A stretch of DNA of 52,756 nucleotides from Acidimicrobiales bacterium. Its GTDB lineage: Bacteria; Actinomycetota; Acidimicrobiia; Acidimicrobiales; Iamiaceae. Of this stretch, positions 8,091 through 18,568 are shown piece after piece. Location of the stretch: positions 1 through 52,756 of the forward strand of contig JAOBWM010000030.1 of assembly GCA_025463365.1 (NCBI GenBank), written 5' to 3'. The stretch's first letter is position 1. Each line of letters begins with the position of its first letter. The notes under the pieces were generated by a model. That model saw only the letters and a program-made list of their open reading frames with translations, searched no databases and was not told where the DNA came from. A program made the translations under genes and the position numbers.

Positions 8091-8570
8091 ATGAGCACCA
8101 AGCCCCCCGGACCCAAAGTCGTTGCCACCAACCGCCAGGCGCGGCGCGACTACGAGATCCTGGACACGTGGGAGTGCGGGATCATGCTCAAGGGCAGCGA
8201 GGTGAAGTCGCTCCGCGAGGCGAAGGTGCAGTTGGCCGACGCCTACGCCCGAGTCGACGGCAACTCCATCTGGCTCATCGGCCTGCACATCGCCGCGTAC
8301 TCGCTCGCCTCGGCGCAGGGCGGCCACGAGCTGGCCCGCAACCGCAAGCTGCTCCTGCACCAGCACGAGATCCAGGAGATCAAGGAACGGGTCAGCCAGG
8401 AGCGGCTGTCGCTCGTACCGCTTTCGCTCTACTTCAAGGGCGGTCGGGCCAAGCTCGAGCTCGGGATCGGTCGGGGCCGCAAGCACTACGACAAGCGCCA
8501 GGTGATCGCCAAGCGCGACGCCGACATGGACGCCCGTCGAGCCATGGCCGCCCGCCGCCGCACGGAGTGA
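8091..8570 (+). CDS. smpB: SsrA-binding protein SmpB
   Basis: 159 residues, full length. Binds tmRNA and delivers it to stalled ribosomes (trans-translation). The N-terminal NRQARRDYEILDTWECGIMLKGSEVKSLR and the LHIAAY segment are the SmpB OB-fold signature. The basic tail that enters the mRNA channel (RKHYDKRQVIAKRDADMDARRAMAARR) is present. Its partner tmRNA lies 970 bp downstream on the same strand. In many actinobacteria smpB follows ftsX; here ftsX is 26 kb away. Confidence 0.97.
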   Translation: MSTKPPGPKVVATNRQARRDYEILDTWECGIMLKGSEVKSLREAKVQLADAYARVDGNSIWLIGLHIAAYSLASAQGGHELARNRKLLLHQHEIQEIKERVSQERLSLVPLSLYFKGGRAKLELGIGRGRKHYDKRQVIAKRDADMDARRAMAARRRTE

Positions 8571-8575
8571 CCTCG

Positions 8576-9445
8576 GTGCGACGGCGCTCCCCCGTCGCCC
8601 GCACCATCGTGGCGCTCGCGCTCCTCGCCGGGCTCGTCACGGGCGCGGTGGCGTGCGCCAGCTCGTCGGGCACCGATTCGTCGGGCACCAATGCGGCGAC
8701 GGCCCGTACGTCCCCGACCACGACGGGCCCGACCGCGCCCGCAACCACCGCAACCACCGCAACGACACGCCCACCGGTCCCGCCGAAGGTCGTCCTCATC
8801 GGCGACTCGATGGCGCGCGAGGCCCGTACCGACATCGCCGCCGACGGGCGCGACGCCGGGCTCGACCTCCGGCTCGACGTGCGTGGCCAGGCCGCACCGT
8901 GCAGCCAGGAGCGCACCGCCATCGCCGCGCTCGCCGAGCGGCCGGCCGTCGTGGCGATCGAATGGATCGGCAACGCACTCTTCACCGCGGGATGCTCGAA
9001 GGCGTTCCAACCCGACGAGGTGGTCGCTGAGTACCGAGCGTCGCTCGAGCGGATCGCCGCCGCCCGCCTGTCCGGCACCAGGCTCGCCCTCATCGGCGTC
9101 CCGCCCATCCGCCAGGTCCCGTGGGACAGCACCTGGGCCCCGCTCGACCGGCTGTACCGCGACGTCGCGGCCAGCGAAGCTGGCGTCGAGTACCTCGACG
9201 TCGACCCGACGATCGCTCCCGGCGGAAGGTTCGCGGCCACGCTCCCGTGTACCGACGCCGAGCGGGCCGCCCATCGCTGCGCCACGTACGGGGCTCCCGC
9301 GGGCCAGGCCATCATCCGCGACCCCGAGGGGTTCCACTTCTGCCCCGTCCGCTACGAGCTGTCGACCGGCAACTGCCCCGTCCCCAGCCCCGGCGCCGCC
9401 CGCTACGCCCGCGCCATCGTCGACGGCCTCACCGCCCTCGCCTGA
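8576..9445 (+). CDS. Secreted SGNH-hydrolase-like (probable lipo)protein
   Basis: 289 residues from GTG 8576, 5 nt after the smpB stop and probably co-transcribed. Residues 1-28 form a signal peptide ending in a possible lipobox (GAVAC). A Thr/Ser/Pro linker of about 35 residues follows, then an SGNH domain starting at VVLIGDSMAREA (block I, nucleophile Ser). Conserved blocks continue with the EWIGN segment and a late DPEGFHF segment that could carry the catalytic Asp/His. It resembles the periplasmic SGNH domain of OafA-type acyltransferases, so it could act on acyl or acetyl groups of envelope glycans. Function is inference. Confidence 0.75.
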   Translation: MRRRSPVARTIVALALLAGLVTGAVACASSSGTDSSGTNAATARTSPTTTGPTAPATTATTATTRPPVPPKVVLIGDSMAREARTDIAADGRDAGLDLRLDVRGQAAPCSQERTAIAALAERPAVVAIEWIGNALFTAGCSKAFQPDEVVAEYRASLERIAAARLSGTRLALIGVPPIRQVPWDSTWAPLDRLYRDVAASEAGVEYLDVDPTIAPGGRFAATLPCTDAERAAHRCATYGAPAGQAIIRDPEGFHFCPVRYELSTGNCPVPSPGAARYARAIVDGLTALA

Positions 9446-9491
9446 GCGTTCGCCACGGCGGCCGGGCTGAGGGCCACGGGCGTGCGGCCGG

Positions 9492-9497
9492 TAGCAT
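9492..9497 (+). promoter_or_regulatory. -10 box of the tmRNA gene
   Basis: GGTAGCAT, about 46 nt upstream of the mature tmRNA 5' end. A start near 9504 would leave a short 5' extension for RNase P to remove. Confidence 0.5.
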
Positions 9498-9542
9498 GGT
9501 TGTCCGCCCACCTCCACGTGTCCGTGGGCGGACTCTTGACAA

Positions 9543-9926
9543 GGGGCTGACCGGTTTCGACGTGGGGACCTGGAAGCCGAACGTGCGACCCGAGTTTCTC
9601 AGACTCGTTAAACGGGGAACCAACAGAAGCGCCGATGGCGACTTCGCTCTCGCCGCCTGATCATCTGATCTAGCGAAGAGAGACATCGTGACCAGCAATG
9701 GCGCACGGGGCCTGACCACTACAGCCCGGCAACAGAAGTAGAGGTTGACGGCGGGAAAGACCGCTGACGGTGAGAAAGACCACTGACGTTCCGGAAAGAC
9801 GGAGCGGAGGGCGCAAGCCCACCTGACCCGGCAGGGAGCCAGCCGTCACGGCTCGTCTCGGGAACGGTCGTAGCGCGGTCGTCAACCGCCTCGCGGACGA
9901 GGGTTCGATTCCCTCCAGCTCCACCA
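9543..9926 (+). ncRNA. ssrA: Transfer-messenger RNA
   Basis: Rescues stalled ribosomes together with SmpB. The 5' end GGGGCUGACCGGUUUCGACG is the standard tmRNA start. It pairs over 7 bp with CAGCUCC at 9916-9922, and the encoded ACCA ends the RNA. The T-arm GGTTCGATTCC is intact. The tag reading frame ends near 9659 with GCC GCC TGA and encodes ...NRSADGDFALAA, keeping the proteolysis signal ALAA. Length 384 nt is normal. The exact resume codon (Ala or Thr before NRS) is not certain. Confidence 0.96.
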
Positions 9927-10026
9927 AACCAACCAGCCAGAGAGCGACTTCTCGTGTCGCGCCAGGCAACGTTCGCTTCGGTGCAACCGTCGCGAACCCG
10001 GCGTTCTGGGGCACGCCCAGGCGCCT

Positions 10027-10374
10027 GTGGGTCATGCTGCAGGAGTGCTGATCGAAGGACCGTTCCCATTCGTGGGCGAGGTGACGTGGTTGACCCCTGA
10101 GGGTGGTGGTCGACGCAGGGGCGTGCCACCGGTTCTTGCGGGCGTGTCCTACGCCCAGGTCGCCTACGTACCGCCGTACTCCCCAGCGGATGGGATGGCG
10201 AGCTTCGTCTTGCGCGGCTGGGACTCAGAGCGGTTGCAATCGCAGGCGGAAGGCCGCTGGCTACTGGTGGAGAACGAAGGCAACCACCTCGTCACCGCTG
10301 GAACGGTCGTGATCGTCTGCGAAGGCCCGCGTTCCGTCGCCACCTTCCGCGTCGATGAGGTCCGGGTCGGATGA
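10027..10374 (+). CDS. Small EF-Tu C-terminal-domain-like protein
   Basis: 115 residues if GTG 10027 is used; GTG 10045 is possible and a CAGGAG lies between them. The segment GEVTWLTPEGGGRRRGVPP and a later tyrosine- and proline-rich strand resemble the stand-alone beta-barrel proteins related to EF-Tu domain 3. No GTPase domain is present. It is the first gene downstream of the tmRNA, after a 100-bp gap with nothing recognisable. Function unknown; family call is tentative. Confidence 0.6.
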   Translation: MGHAAGVLIEGPFPFVGEVTWLTPEGGGRRRGVPPVLAGVSYAQVAYVPPYSPADGMASFVLRGWDSERLQSQAEGRWLLVENEGNHLVTAGTVVIVCEGPRSVATFRVDEVRVG

Positions 10375-10450
10375 ACAGAAGTCAGAAGCGTGGCCTGAAG
10401 CCGGCGTTCTGAGGCTGGGGGATGCGGGAGGATCTGGATTGCGGTTTCGC

Positions 10451-11053
10451 TCACGCAGGGTCACCGAAGATGTACAACAAGTCGCCCCACACGGGGATCT
10501 CGTCGACCTTGTCTGCAGCCCACGATGGGCGAGTGATGCCGAACTCCCGGTGGAGGTAGTCGGCCAGGTCCTGGCCGTAGATGGTCGCGTCAGTGGGCTG
10601 CCACACCGAGAGGACCGGCCGAGGCCCTGCCGCGGGCTCGGTCACGAGGAAACGGTGGGCGTAGATCGGCACCAGCATCGGAGCGGCATGGACGGCCGCC
10701 AGCGCCACCTCGATCGCAGCCTCATCGGTGGCGGGACGTGGCCCGAGATGATCGTGCCAGTACCCGTTCTGCCGGACGTCGAAGGTGAAGGCATCGTCCA
10801 ACCACTTCCGGGCGCCCTCCGCTACCGCCGACGGGCCTTCCGCCCATCTCGCCCACCGCTCAGACACTGGGACGCCTACAGCGAGGAACGTCGAAAGCTC
10901 GGGCGGCAGTCGGATTCCGAGCTCCTGCTCACATGCATGGATCTCGCCGGGGCCGAATCCACCGGTGAAGTCGACTCCGTGGCTGTGGAGCTCGTCGTGT
11001 GCTCGCTGTGCCCACGCTGGCCACACCGATGGATGGTCCTCGTCGATCAACAC
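10451..11053 (-). CDS. SMI1/KNR4 (SUKH)-like protein
   Basis: About 200 residues. The segment FGPGEIHACEQELGIRLPPELSTFLAVG has the form of the SMI1/KNR4 core (acidic helix, E-xxx-LGxxLPxxLxxFL). This superfamily contains immunity proteins of contact-dependent toxins and other house-cleaning proteins; no toxin gene is seen nearby. The start is uncertain: GTG 11053 keeps only the conserved part, while TTG 11149 would add 32 Arg-rich residues that look non-coding. Confidence 0.6.
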   Translation of the reverse strand: MLIDEDHPSVWPAWAQRAHDELHSHGVDFTGGFGPGEIHACEQELGIRLPPELSTFLAVGVPVSERWARWAEGPSAVAEGARKWLDDAFTFDVRQNGYWHDHLGPRPATDEAAIEVALAAVHAAPMLVPIYAHRFLVTEPAAGPRPVLSVWQPTDATIYGQDLADYLHREFGITRPSWAADKVDEIPVWGDLLYIFGDPA

Positions 11054-11176
11054 GCGCAAATGATGCCAGCGCAACCGGCCGCGCTCGCCGTTGCGGTCGA
11101 AACCAGACCCGTATAACCGGCGTTGCGGGCCAGGGTGGACCCGACTCAACTCCCTTCTCGTGAAGGCTCCTCCGAA

Positions 11177-11770
11177 TCAGCCGCTGTCCTCGTACCGGAC
11201 CTTTGACAGGTGGAGTCCGCCGCCCTGATCGGCTTCGACGCAGAGGACGTCGGCGATTCCGACCATGACACCGGCGCCCATCCGACGGAACGTCCGCTGC
11301 ACGGTGCGCCGCAGTCCCTCGTTCTGCACGCTCTCGTAGGTCCGAAGGTCCATCACCCGTGCACCGCTCCGCACCCTGACGTCAGCCTCGACGGCGGCCC
11401 ACAGACTGTCCAAGGTGTCCCATGCTTCGCGAGACGCGTCGCTGAGCCACGGCTCGAAGATGGCAGGCGTTGCCGCCACGTCAACATGGCTCGCGATGTT
11501 CTGCACGTCTTCCAACAAGCCGATCGTCACCAGCTCGATCTCTTCTGGATCTCCCGAGATCAAGAGCGCTTCGGCCTCGGCCAGTACCGGCGCGATCCTG
11601 CCCTGGCCTCCTGGGCCGCCGGCGATCCCGACCATGTAGTGCGCGAGTTCGCCGATCAAGGTGTAGTCCGAGATGGATTCGTCGCCGACCTCGGGTACAT
11701 CGAAGGACTCGCAGGCGGCGACCAGCCGAAGGATCGCATCGCCGTCGGCCACCTCAAAACCTTGGCACAC
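11177..11770 (-). CDS. Hypothetical protein (about 197 aa)
   Basis: An acidic, mostly helical, soluble protein: VTIGLLEDVQNIASHVDV in the middle, then SREAWDTLDSLWAAVEADV and a basic RRTVQRTFRRMG near the end. I do not recognise the family. GTG 11770 is a guess that avoids overlap with the methyltransferase gene upstream; the open frame extends to 11857. Codon third positions are GC-rich as in neighbours. It follows the methyltransferase on the same strand and may be co-transcribed. Confidence 0.6.
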   Translation of the reverse strand: MCQGFEVADGDAILRLVAACESFDVPEVGDESISDYTLIGELAHYMVGIAGGPGGQGRIAPVLAEAEALLISGDPEEIELVTIGLLEDVQNIASHVDVAATPAIFEPWLSDASREAWDTLDSLWAAVEADVRVRSGARVMDLRTYESVQNEGLRRTVQRTFRRMGAGVMVGIADVLCVEADQGGGLHLSKVRYEDSG

Positions 11771-11837
11771 ATGGGGCTCCGCGCTTGTCGACAGGGGTGT
11801 TCCAGATGTGGCGCTCCACCGAGTGAGCGGGCCCCGG

Positions 11838-12521
11838 TCAGCCGGCGATCGCCGCAATGGCGGCCTGCGGCCGACGGCCGGGTTCCGCGACGCCGGGCCG
11901 CAACTGGCGCTCGATCTCCGTGAAGCCCGACCGCCGCAGCCGTGCGGAGAGCTCGTCGACCGGCCAGTAGTAGGCCGTCACGACCTTGTGCTCGAAGGCC
12001 GCGACCTCGTCGCCATCGAAGAACCCCGCGACCAGCAGGCCGGCCGGGGCCATCGCCCGCCGCAGCTCGGCGAACACGCTGTCGAGATCGTCCGGCGGCA
12101 CATGGATCAGCGAATACCACGCCAGGATGCCGACGACGGAACGGTCGGGGACGGGAAGGCGGTGCATGGAGCCGAGTTCGTACCGGCCGTCCGGATGGGT
12201 GGCGCGGGCATGGTCGATGAACTCGGCCACAAGGTCGATTCCGGCCGCGTCCACATCCTGCGAGCGCAGGTGTTCGGTGAGATGCCCTGGCCCGCAACCC
12301 ACATCGAGCACGGTGCCGGGCCGGATCGACAGGTGCCGGGTGATCAGGGCGAGGTCGTCCGTGTGTACCTGGGCGCTGCTGCCGAACAGCTCGATGTACT
12401 GCTCCGCCATGACTCCGTACGCCCGGCGAACCTGTTCCAACGTCGAGCACCCTAGAGGCGCGTCGAGGGCCCGGTCGCGGTCAGTGCGTCGTGTCAGCAC
12501 TCGTCCACCGCAAGATGACAC
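11838..12521 (-). CDS. Class I SAM-dependent methyltransferase
   Basis: 227 residues. SAM-binding motif I is VLDVGCGPGHLTEHL (about 71-85), followed by the acidic end of strand 2 (AAGIDLVAEF) and a motif IV region around GILAWYSLIHVP. This is the Methyltransf_11/UbiE-like fold; the substrate cannot be inferred. The start is probably GTG 12521, beside the stop of the upstream PPOX gene (TAG at 12524-12526), so the two are likely one operon. Confidence 0.85.
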   Translation of the reverse strand: MSSCGGRVLTRRTDRDRALDAPLGCSTLEQVRRAYGVMAEQYIELFGSSAQVHTDDLALITRHLSIRPGTVLDVGCGPGHLTEHLRSQDVDAAGIDLVAEFIDHARATHPDGRYELGSMHRLPVPDRSVVGILAWYSLIHVPPDDLDSVFAELRRAMAPAGLLVAGFFDGDEVAAFEHKVVTAYYWPVDELSARLRRSGFTEIERQLRPGVAEPGRRPQAAIAAIAG

Positions 12522-12523
12522 TC

Positions 12524-13018
12524 CTAGGCGGGGGCGTTCGAATACACGAGCCGGGGTCGCACCGGCACTGCGGCGTGCCGCTCGAGCGTGATGGCAGCGT
12601 CTCGCGATGCCCAGTCGTCGAGGGTCCCGCCGATGGCCGCGACGTAGATCTCGTGGAACACCCCGATGACCTCGTCGCCCTCGATGCCGGCGAGGGAATC
12701 GTCGGGTCCGACGAGGTCGACCTCGCCTTCGATGGCGACCCAGTCCCAGCCGGACCGGAAGATGACCGTCGACTGGCGCCGCGCCCGCAAGTTGGCCAGC
12801 TTCTTCCGGGCGGCACCCTGGATCGCGTATCCCACGGCCGGTTCGCCTGTCACCGGGTGGCTCACGATCCCCGCGTTCACGACTGATGCAGCTGCCGCCC
12901 CATCAGCGCAGTACGTGATCACGACGGCGAGACCGCCGTCACGAGCTGCGAGCTCCCGCGCACGATCCAACAGCAACACGTCGACCACAGCTCCCAGCCT
13001 GACACGACCGTCTGTCAC
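12524..13018 (-). CDS. Pyridoxamine-phosphate-oxidase-fold flavin/F420 protein
   Basis: 164 residues. The order of strands with RKKLANLRARRQSTVIFRSGWDWVAIEGEVDLVGPDD matches the split-barrel PPOX family (FMN- or F420-binding), of which actinobacteria carry many. Catalytic roles range from F420-dependent reductases to haem-utilisation proteins; nothing here decides between them. The start GTG 13018 has no strong ribosome-binding site. Confidence 0.75.
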   Translation of the reverse strand: MTDGRVRLGAVVDVLLLDRARELAARDGGLAVVITYCADGAAAASVVNAGIVSHPVTGEPAVGYAIQGAARKKLANLRARRQSTVIFRSGWDWVAIEGEVDLVGPDDSLAGIEGDEVIGVFHEIYVAAIGGTLDDWASRDAAITLERHAAVPVRPRLVYSNAPA

Positions 13019-13168
13019 TTCGGTCGATGTCGCTTGGGCCGATCCTCATCGTGAGGGATGGCGGCGAGACTCGAACGTCCGAGCGGACCTCGACCTGCGA
13101 CCACGACTGCAACCACCGCTGCCCGCACGATGTCGCATCGACACCCGAACTGTCGGGCGAAGCGGGGC

Positions 13169-13411
13169 TCAGCGGTCGTCCGGGTCGACGGCGTCGTCGT
13201 CGGGCAGGACCCGGGCCTGCTCGAGGAGGTCGGCTTCGGGGACGTCGAACGGGAGGGTCGCGGGCTGATCGTCCACGTCGTCGGGGACCGTGTCCTGGTG
13301 CTGTTCGATCGCGTCGGCTTCGGGGATGCCGCTCTCGACCTCTCGCAGCGGGGGATCCGGGACCGGCTCGTCCGACGCAAACTCGTCGTTCGGTTCGGTG
13401 AGATCGCTCAT
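13169..13411 (-). CDS. Small acidic repeat protein
   Basis: 80 residues from ATG 13411, with GAGGAAG placed 5 nt upstream. Very acidic. The motif EADxxEQ occurs twice (EADAIEQHQDTVPDD and EADLLEQARVLPDDD), each followed by an acidic stretch, and no hydrophobic core is obvious, so it is probably intrinsically disordered. Short actinobacterial proteins with this EQ repeat are common and uncharacterised. The 150 bp upstream of 13169 (13019-13168) hold no gene I can support. Confidence 0.75.
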   Translation of the reverse strand: MSDLTEPNDEFASDEPVPDPPLREVESGIPEADAIEQHQDTVPDDVDDQPATLPFDVPEADLLEQARVLPDDDAVDPDDR

Positions 13412-13588
13412 CGGCTTCCTCTCTCGTGACCGGCACCGTCCATCGTCGCGCCGGCTCCGGACGGGCACCAGCAGTCCACCCAACGGTGGACGCGCCGCCG
13501 GTCTGTGCCTCAAGGGCAGGGGGTAGCGATTGGTCCATCATCTGCGCGCCACACGGCGCGCAGTGTCGAGCACAAGGAGCGTCGAACC

Positions 13589-14065
13589 ATGGCAGCGCCA
13601 CTCGGAACCCAACACGGTTACCACCGTGTCGACCACGTCCTCGCACGCGATGCAACCATCGCCTACCGCCTCATGGCCACGATCGCGGCCGCCGTACCGA
13701 CGATCATCGGCCTGGTCGCACTGGCCCGCATCGACTGGAGCAACGGAGGCATCCACGCCCCCTTCGTCCAGTCGGCCGGCATGGCCTTCACCCCCGTGGT
13801 CGCCATCGCCACCACCGCGTTCGGGCTCATCGCCATCTTCACCGCCGCATCTCCGGACCGGGCCACCAAGCTGGTCGTCGGCACGCTGTTCATCTGTGCG
13901 GCGATCACCGCATTCGCGGCCAAGCCTTCTTCACGTGATGTCATCCTCGACAACGACCACGGCTGGCTCTTCGGCATCGTGGGAGCGGTGATCCTGCTCG
14001 CCGCGGTGCTGATGTCGTGGACCACGGAATCCCGCGTCGTGGAGACCGACGACGAACGGTTCTAG
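13589..14065 (+). CDS. Four-helix membrane protein, unknown function
   Basis: 158 residues from ATG 13589 with AAGGAG 12 nt upstream. Four membrane helices: ATIAAAVPTIIGLVALA, FTPVVAIATTAFGLIAIFTAA, LVVGTLFICAAITAF and LFGIVGAVILLAAVLMSW. The short N-terminus is His-containing and cytoplasmic, and the C-terminus is acidic. No enzyme motif is visible. Possibly one of the actinobacterial DUF4383-like membrane families, but I cannot confirm it. Confidence 0.75.
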   Translation: MAAPLGTQHGYHRVDHVLARDATIAYRLMATIAAAVPTIIGLVALARIDWSNGGIHAPFVQSAGMAFTPVVAIATTAFGLIAIFTAASPDRATKLVVGTLFICAAITAFAAKPSSRDVILDNDHGWLFGIVGAVILLAAVLMSWTTESRVVETDDERF

Positions 14066-14088
14066 GCAGGGATCGACCACCGCCGAGA

Positions 14089-14700
14089 TCAGCACAGGTG
14101 GTGGATGGCCTGCGTGAAGATCGAAGCCAGGCGCCGGGCGCCCGCCCGGTTCGGATGCACGCCATCGGTCCGGACCACGAGGGCGCCCGGCGCCGCGGCC
14201 ATCACCGCGTTGCGCCAATCGTCGAGCACGTGAACGTGGGGATAGGCGCGGGCAGCGCTCTTGACGCGATGGTTCCAGCGGTTCGTCCGGTCGTCACGAA
14301 GCGGCACCGGCGGCAGCGTGAGCCAGATGGCGCAATCGAAGCGGCCGGCCAGCGCCATGACGCGATCGAGCGCCTTGGTCTCGACATCGTCCTTCAGGAC
14401 ATCGTCGTAGCCGACGAGGAGTGCGACCTGTCGCAACCTCTGATGCGCCCGCTCGCGGGCGCGCACCGCAGCGGTGAACAAGGGCAACAGCTCGGTCGAT
14501 CGATAGCCCGACCGGGCCAGGTACAGCGGATGCTTCGAGCCGACCTGTTGGTTCAGCTGGTCGAGTGAGAGGAAGGTGACCGAGTCACCGACGAACATCA
14601 CCCCGGGCGCCACCGGCGCAGGGCGCAGCCAGATCCACAGGCCGCCGCCGACCAGCCCGATCACCAGCACGACAGTCAGCGTCTTCCCTGCTCTGCCCAT
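14089..14700 (-). CDS. Membrane-anchored SGNH/GDSL hydrolase
   Basis: 203 residues. Residues 6-25 form a single N-terminal helix ([17 protein letters not shown]), probably an uncleaved anchor. The SGNH catalytic motifs are GDSV (block I, Ser about 40) and a C-terminal DGVHPNRAG (Asp and His). The domain is short but complete. It likely faces the periplasm and acts on an ester of an envelope lipid or glycan. Start ATG 14700 is preceded by AGAGG. Divergent from dnaK. Confidence 0.82.
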   Translation of the reverse strand: MGRAGKTLTVVLVIGLVGGGLWIWLRPAPVAPGVMFVGDSVTFLSLDQLNQQVGSKHPLYLARSGYRSTELLPLFTAAVRARERAHQRLRQVALLVGYDDVLKDDVETKALDRVMALAGRFDCAIWLTLPPVPLRDDRTNRWNHRVKSAARAYPHVHVLDDWRNAVMAAAPGALVVRTDGVHPNRAGARRLASIFTQAIHHLC

Positions 14701-14729
14701 ACCTCTTCTCTACCCACCTGGTGTCCGAT

Positions 14730-14747
14730 ACCACGCGATCGCGTGGT
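14730..14747. promoter_or_regulatory. 18-bp perfect palindrome in the dnaK upstream region
   Basis: ACCACGCGATCGCGTGGT reads identically on both strands. It lies 68 bp upstream of the dnaK ATG and 30 bp upstream of the divergent SGNH gene. It is neither the HspR HAIR site (CTTGAGT-N7-ACTCAAG) nor CIRCE. A dimeric repressor site is the simplest reading. Confidence 0.5.
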
Positions 14748-14815
14748 CCCTGGTGCCATCGCTGGCGCGACCGTGGAGGACATCAGGAATCCTCGACCAC
14801 GAAGGCAGGCGCGCC

Positions 14816-16695
<1,880 letters not shown>

Positions 16696-16699
<4 letters not shown>

Positions 16700-17211
16700 C
16701 CGTCCACGACACGCCGTCCACGGAGGCGGAGGGCTCCTCGGAGCAAGACCCGGGCGAACCGGGCGAGCCGGGCGAGGAGGAACAGGCGCAGCACCCCTCC
16801 GCAGAGCTCGACGAGCGCATGCGGCGGGTGCTCGCCGACCTCGACAACCTCCGGAAGCGGTTCGAGCGGGAGGTGGCACGCGAGCGTGACGAGGAGCGCG
16901 CTCGCACGACCGCGGCGTGGCTCCCGCTCGTCGACGACCTCGAGCGCGCCCTCGGCCACGGGGCCGACGAGGCCGGCCCGGTCGTGGAAGGCGTGCGCGC
17001 CGTGCACGAGCACGCGCTCGCGCTGCTCGAGCGCCTCGGCTACCCGCGGTTCGACGACGTGGGCGTGGCGTTCGACCCGGTACGCCACGAGGCCGTGAGC
17101 GCGATCGAAGCCGATGCTCCACCCGGCACCGTCGTGGCCACGGTACGGCCCGGCTACGGCCACGACGGACAGGTGCTGCGGCCTGCCGCGGTCGTCGTCT
17201 CGAAGCGCTGA
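16696..17211 (+). CDS. grpE: Nucleotide exchange factor GrpE
   Basis: 171 residues. An acidic, disordered N-terminus (about 1-35) leads into the long dimerising helix ([29 protein letters not shown]) and the DnaK-contacting beta domain that ends [18 protein letters not shown]...[11 protein letters not shown]. Releases ADP from DnaK. Overlaps dnaK by 4 nt (ATGA) and cbpA by 1 nt (TGATG), so the genes are translationally coupled. Confidence 0.95.
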
Positions 17212-18200
17212 TGGCCGACAAGCGCGACTTCTACGACGTCTTGGGCGTCCCTCGCACCGCTTCGCAGGACGAGATCCAGCGGGCGTACCGCAAGCTGGCG
17301 CGCACGGTGCATCCCGACGTCAACAAGGATCCCGGCGCCGAGGACCGGTTCAAGGACATCGCCGAGGCCTACGACGTCCTCTCCGACCCCGATGCCCGGA
17401 CGCGCTACGACGCCTTCGGCCATGACTTCCGCAAGGTCCCCGACGACGTCGATCCCGAGACCTGGGCGCGGGCCCAAGCCGGGTCACCCGGTGGGTTCGG
17501 CGGGGGTTCCCGGGGCCGGCGCGGCACCGGTCCCGGCGACGACGGCGTCTGGTTCAGCACCACCGGCGGCGGCGGCTTCGAGGACATCGACATCGACGAC
17601 CTGTTCGGCGGCATGTTCGGCGGGAGGGCCGGGCGAGCCGACCGCGGTGGGTGGGGACGGGTTGCCGGCGCCGACCACGAGGCGGAGTTGGTGCTCACCG
17701 TCGAGGAGGCGTACCGGGGAGGCCGTCGGAGCGTCACCCTCCAAGGCACCGGCGGTCCGCGGACGTTCGACGTCGAGATCCCGCCGGGGGTGGTCGATGG
17801 TCAGCGGATCCGGCTCGCCGGCCAGGGCGGCAAGGGCTCCTCGGGTGCCGCTCCGGGCGACCTCTACCTCGTCGCCCGCATCGCCCCGCACCGCCGGTAC
17901 CGGCTGGACGGGCGGGACATCTCCGTCGATCTGCTCCTCAGCCCGTGGGAGGCGAGCCTCGGGACGACCGTCCCCGTCGACACCCCCGGCGGTGAGGCAA
18001 AGGTGCGCGTGAGCCCGGGCACGTCGAGCGGCAAGCGGTTGCGCCTCCGCGGCCGTGGGATGCCGCGGCGCTCGGGCCCACCCGGTGACCTGTACGCCGA
18101 GGTCCAGATCATGGTGCCCCCATCGTTGACCGACGAGGAGCGCCGCCTCTTCGAGGACCTGGCCCGGGTCTCGGACTTCGACCCGAGGAGACGAGCGTGA
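17211..18200 (+). CDS. cbpA: DnaJ-type co-chaperone without zinc finger (CbpA)
   Basis: 329 residues. The J-domain (about 5-70) has the HPD motif in RTVHPDVNKD. A Gly/Phe-rich linker with an acidic FEDIDIDDLFGGMFGG patch follows, then two C-terminal beta domains with IPPGVVDGQRIRLAGQGGKG and LRLRGRGMPRR. The four CxxCxGxG zinc repeats of canonical DnaJ are absent, which makes it a class II/CbpA-type protein. It stimulates DnaK ATPase and binds clients. The next gene encodes a CbpM-like modulator, supporting this subtype. Confidence 0.92.
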   Translation: MADKRDFYDVLGVPRTASQDEIQRAYRKLARTVHPDVNKDPGAEDRFKDIAEAYDVLSDPDARTRYDAFGHDFRKVPDDVDPETWARAQAGSPGGFGGGSRGRRGTGPGDDGVWFSTTGGGGFEDIDIDDLFGGMFGGRAGRADRGGWGRVAGADHEAELVLTVEEAYRGGRRSVTLQGTGGPRTFDVEIPPGVVDGQRIRLAGQGGKGSSGAAPGDLYLVARIAPHRRYRLDGRDISVDLLLSPWEASLGTTVPVDTPGGEAKVRVSPGTSSGKRLRLRGRGMPRRSGPPGDLYAEVQIMVPPSLTDEERRLFEDLARVSDFDPRRRA

Positions 18201-18568
18201 CGACCACAGCCCTGATCGCGGTGCGCCACGTCGGAATCGACCTCGAGTCGTTCGCGGCGGCGAGCGGGCTCCACCCTGAACTGGTGCGAAGGCTCGTGGC
18301 GCTCGGTGCGCTCGATCCCGTCACCGACGCGAACGGCGAGCTGTGGTTCCCGCCCGGCCAGATCGCCGCCGCGGCGCGCCTCCAGCGCCTGCGCGCCGGC
18401 CTGTCGCTCAACTACGCCGCCCTCGGGCTCGTCAGCGAGCTCCTCGACCGCATCGACGCGCTCGAGGCCGCCGTGCGACGCCGCGGGAGCGTGCGCGCCA
18501 TCCCGATCGCCAGATCGCTCCCACCACGGGAGCAAGGAGGTACCGGCTCGTGGACGCCGACCGGCTGA
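18197..18568 (+). CDS. cbpM: MerR-like chaperone modulator (CbpM)
   Basis: 123 residues; GTG start overlapping the cbpA stop by 4 nt. The layout is that of CbpM: a MerR-like helix-turn-helix ([19 protein letters not shown]), a W/F-containing wing ([19 protein letters not shown]), then the helical [27 protein letters not shown] tail. In E. coli CbpM binds the CbpA J-domain and blocks its use of DnaK. It lacks the LRxYExxGLxxPxR signature of HspR repressors, so I prefer CbpM; an HspR-like regulatory role cannot be excluded. Confidence 0.8.
   Translation: MTTTALIAVRHVGIDLESFAAASGLHPELVRRLVALGALDPVTDANGELWFPPGQIAAAARLQRLRAGLSLNYAALGLVSELLDRIDALEAAVRRRGSVRAIPIARSLPPREQGGTGSWTPTG

Noticed and set aside
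13056-13100. tRNA-like T-loop (GTTCGAGTC on the minus strand)
   Set aside because: The flanking 5-bp T-stem does not pair (only three of five positions), and I could not fold acceptor or anticodon arms.
9900-14000. Duplicated tmRNA 3' end marking an integrated element
   Set aside because: I found no second copy of the tmRNA 3' terminal sequence or an integrase in the downstream stretch.
14701-14815. HspR HAIR or CIRCE heat-shock operator upstream of dnaK
   Set aside because: Neither CTTGAGT-N7-ACTCAAG nor TTAGCACTC-N9-GAGTGCTAA is present; only the unrelated 18-bp palindrome is.
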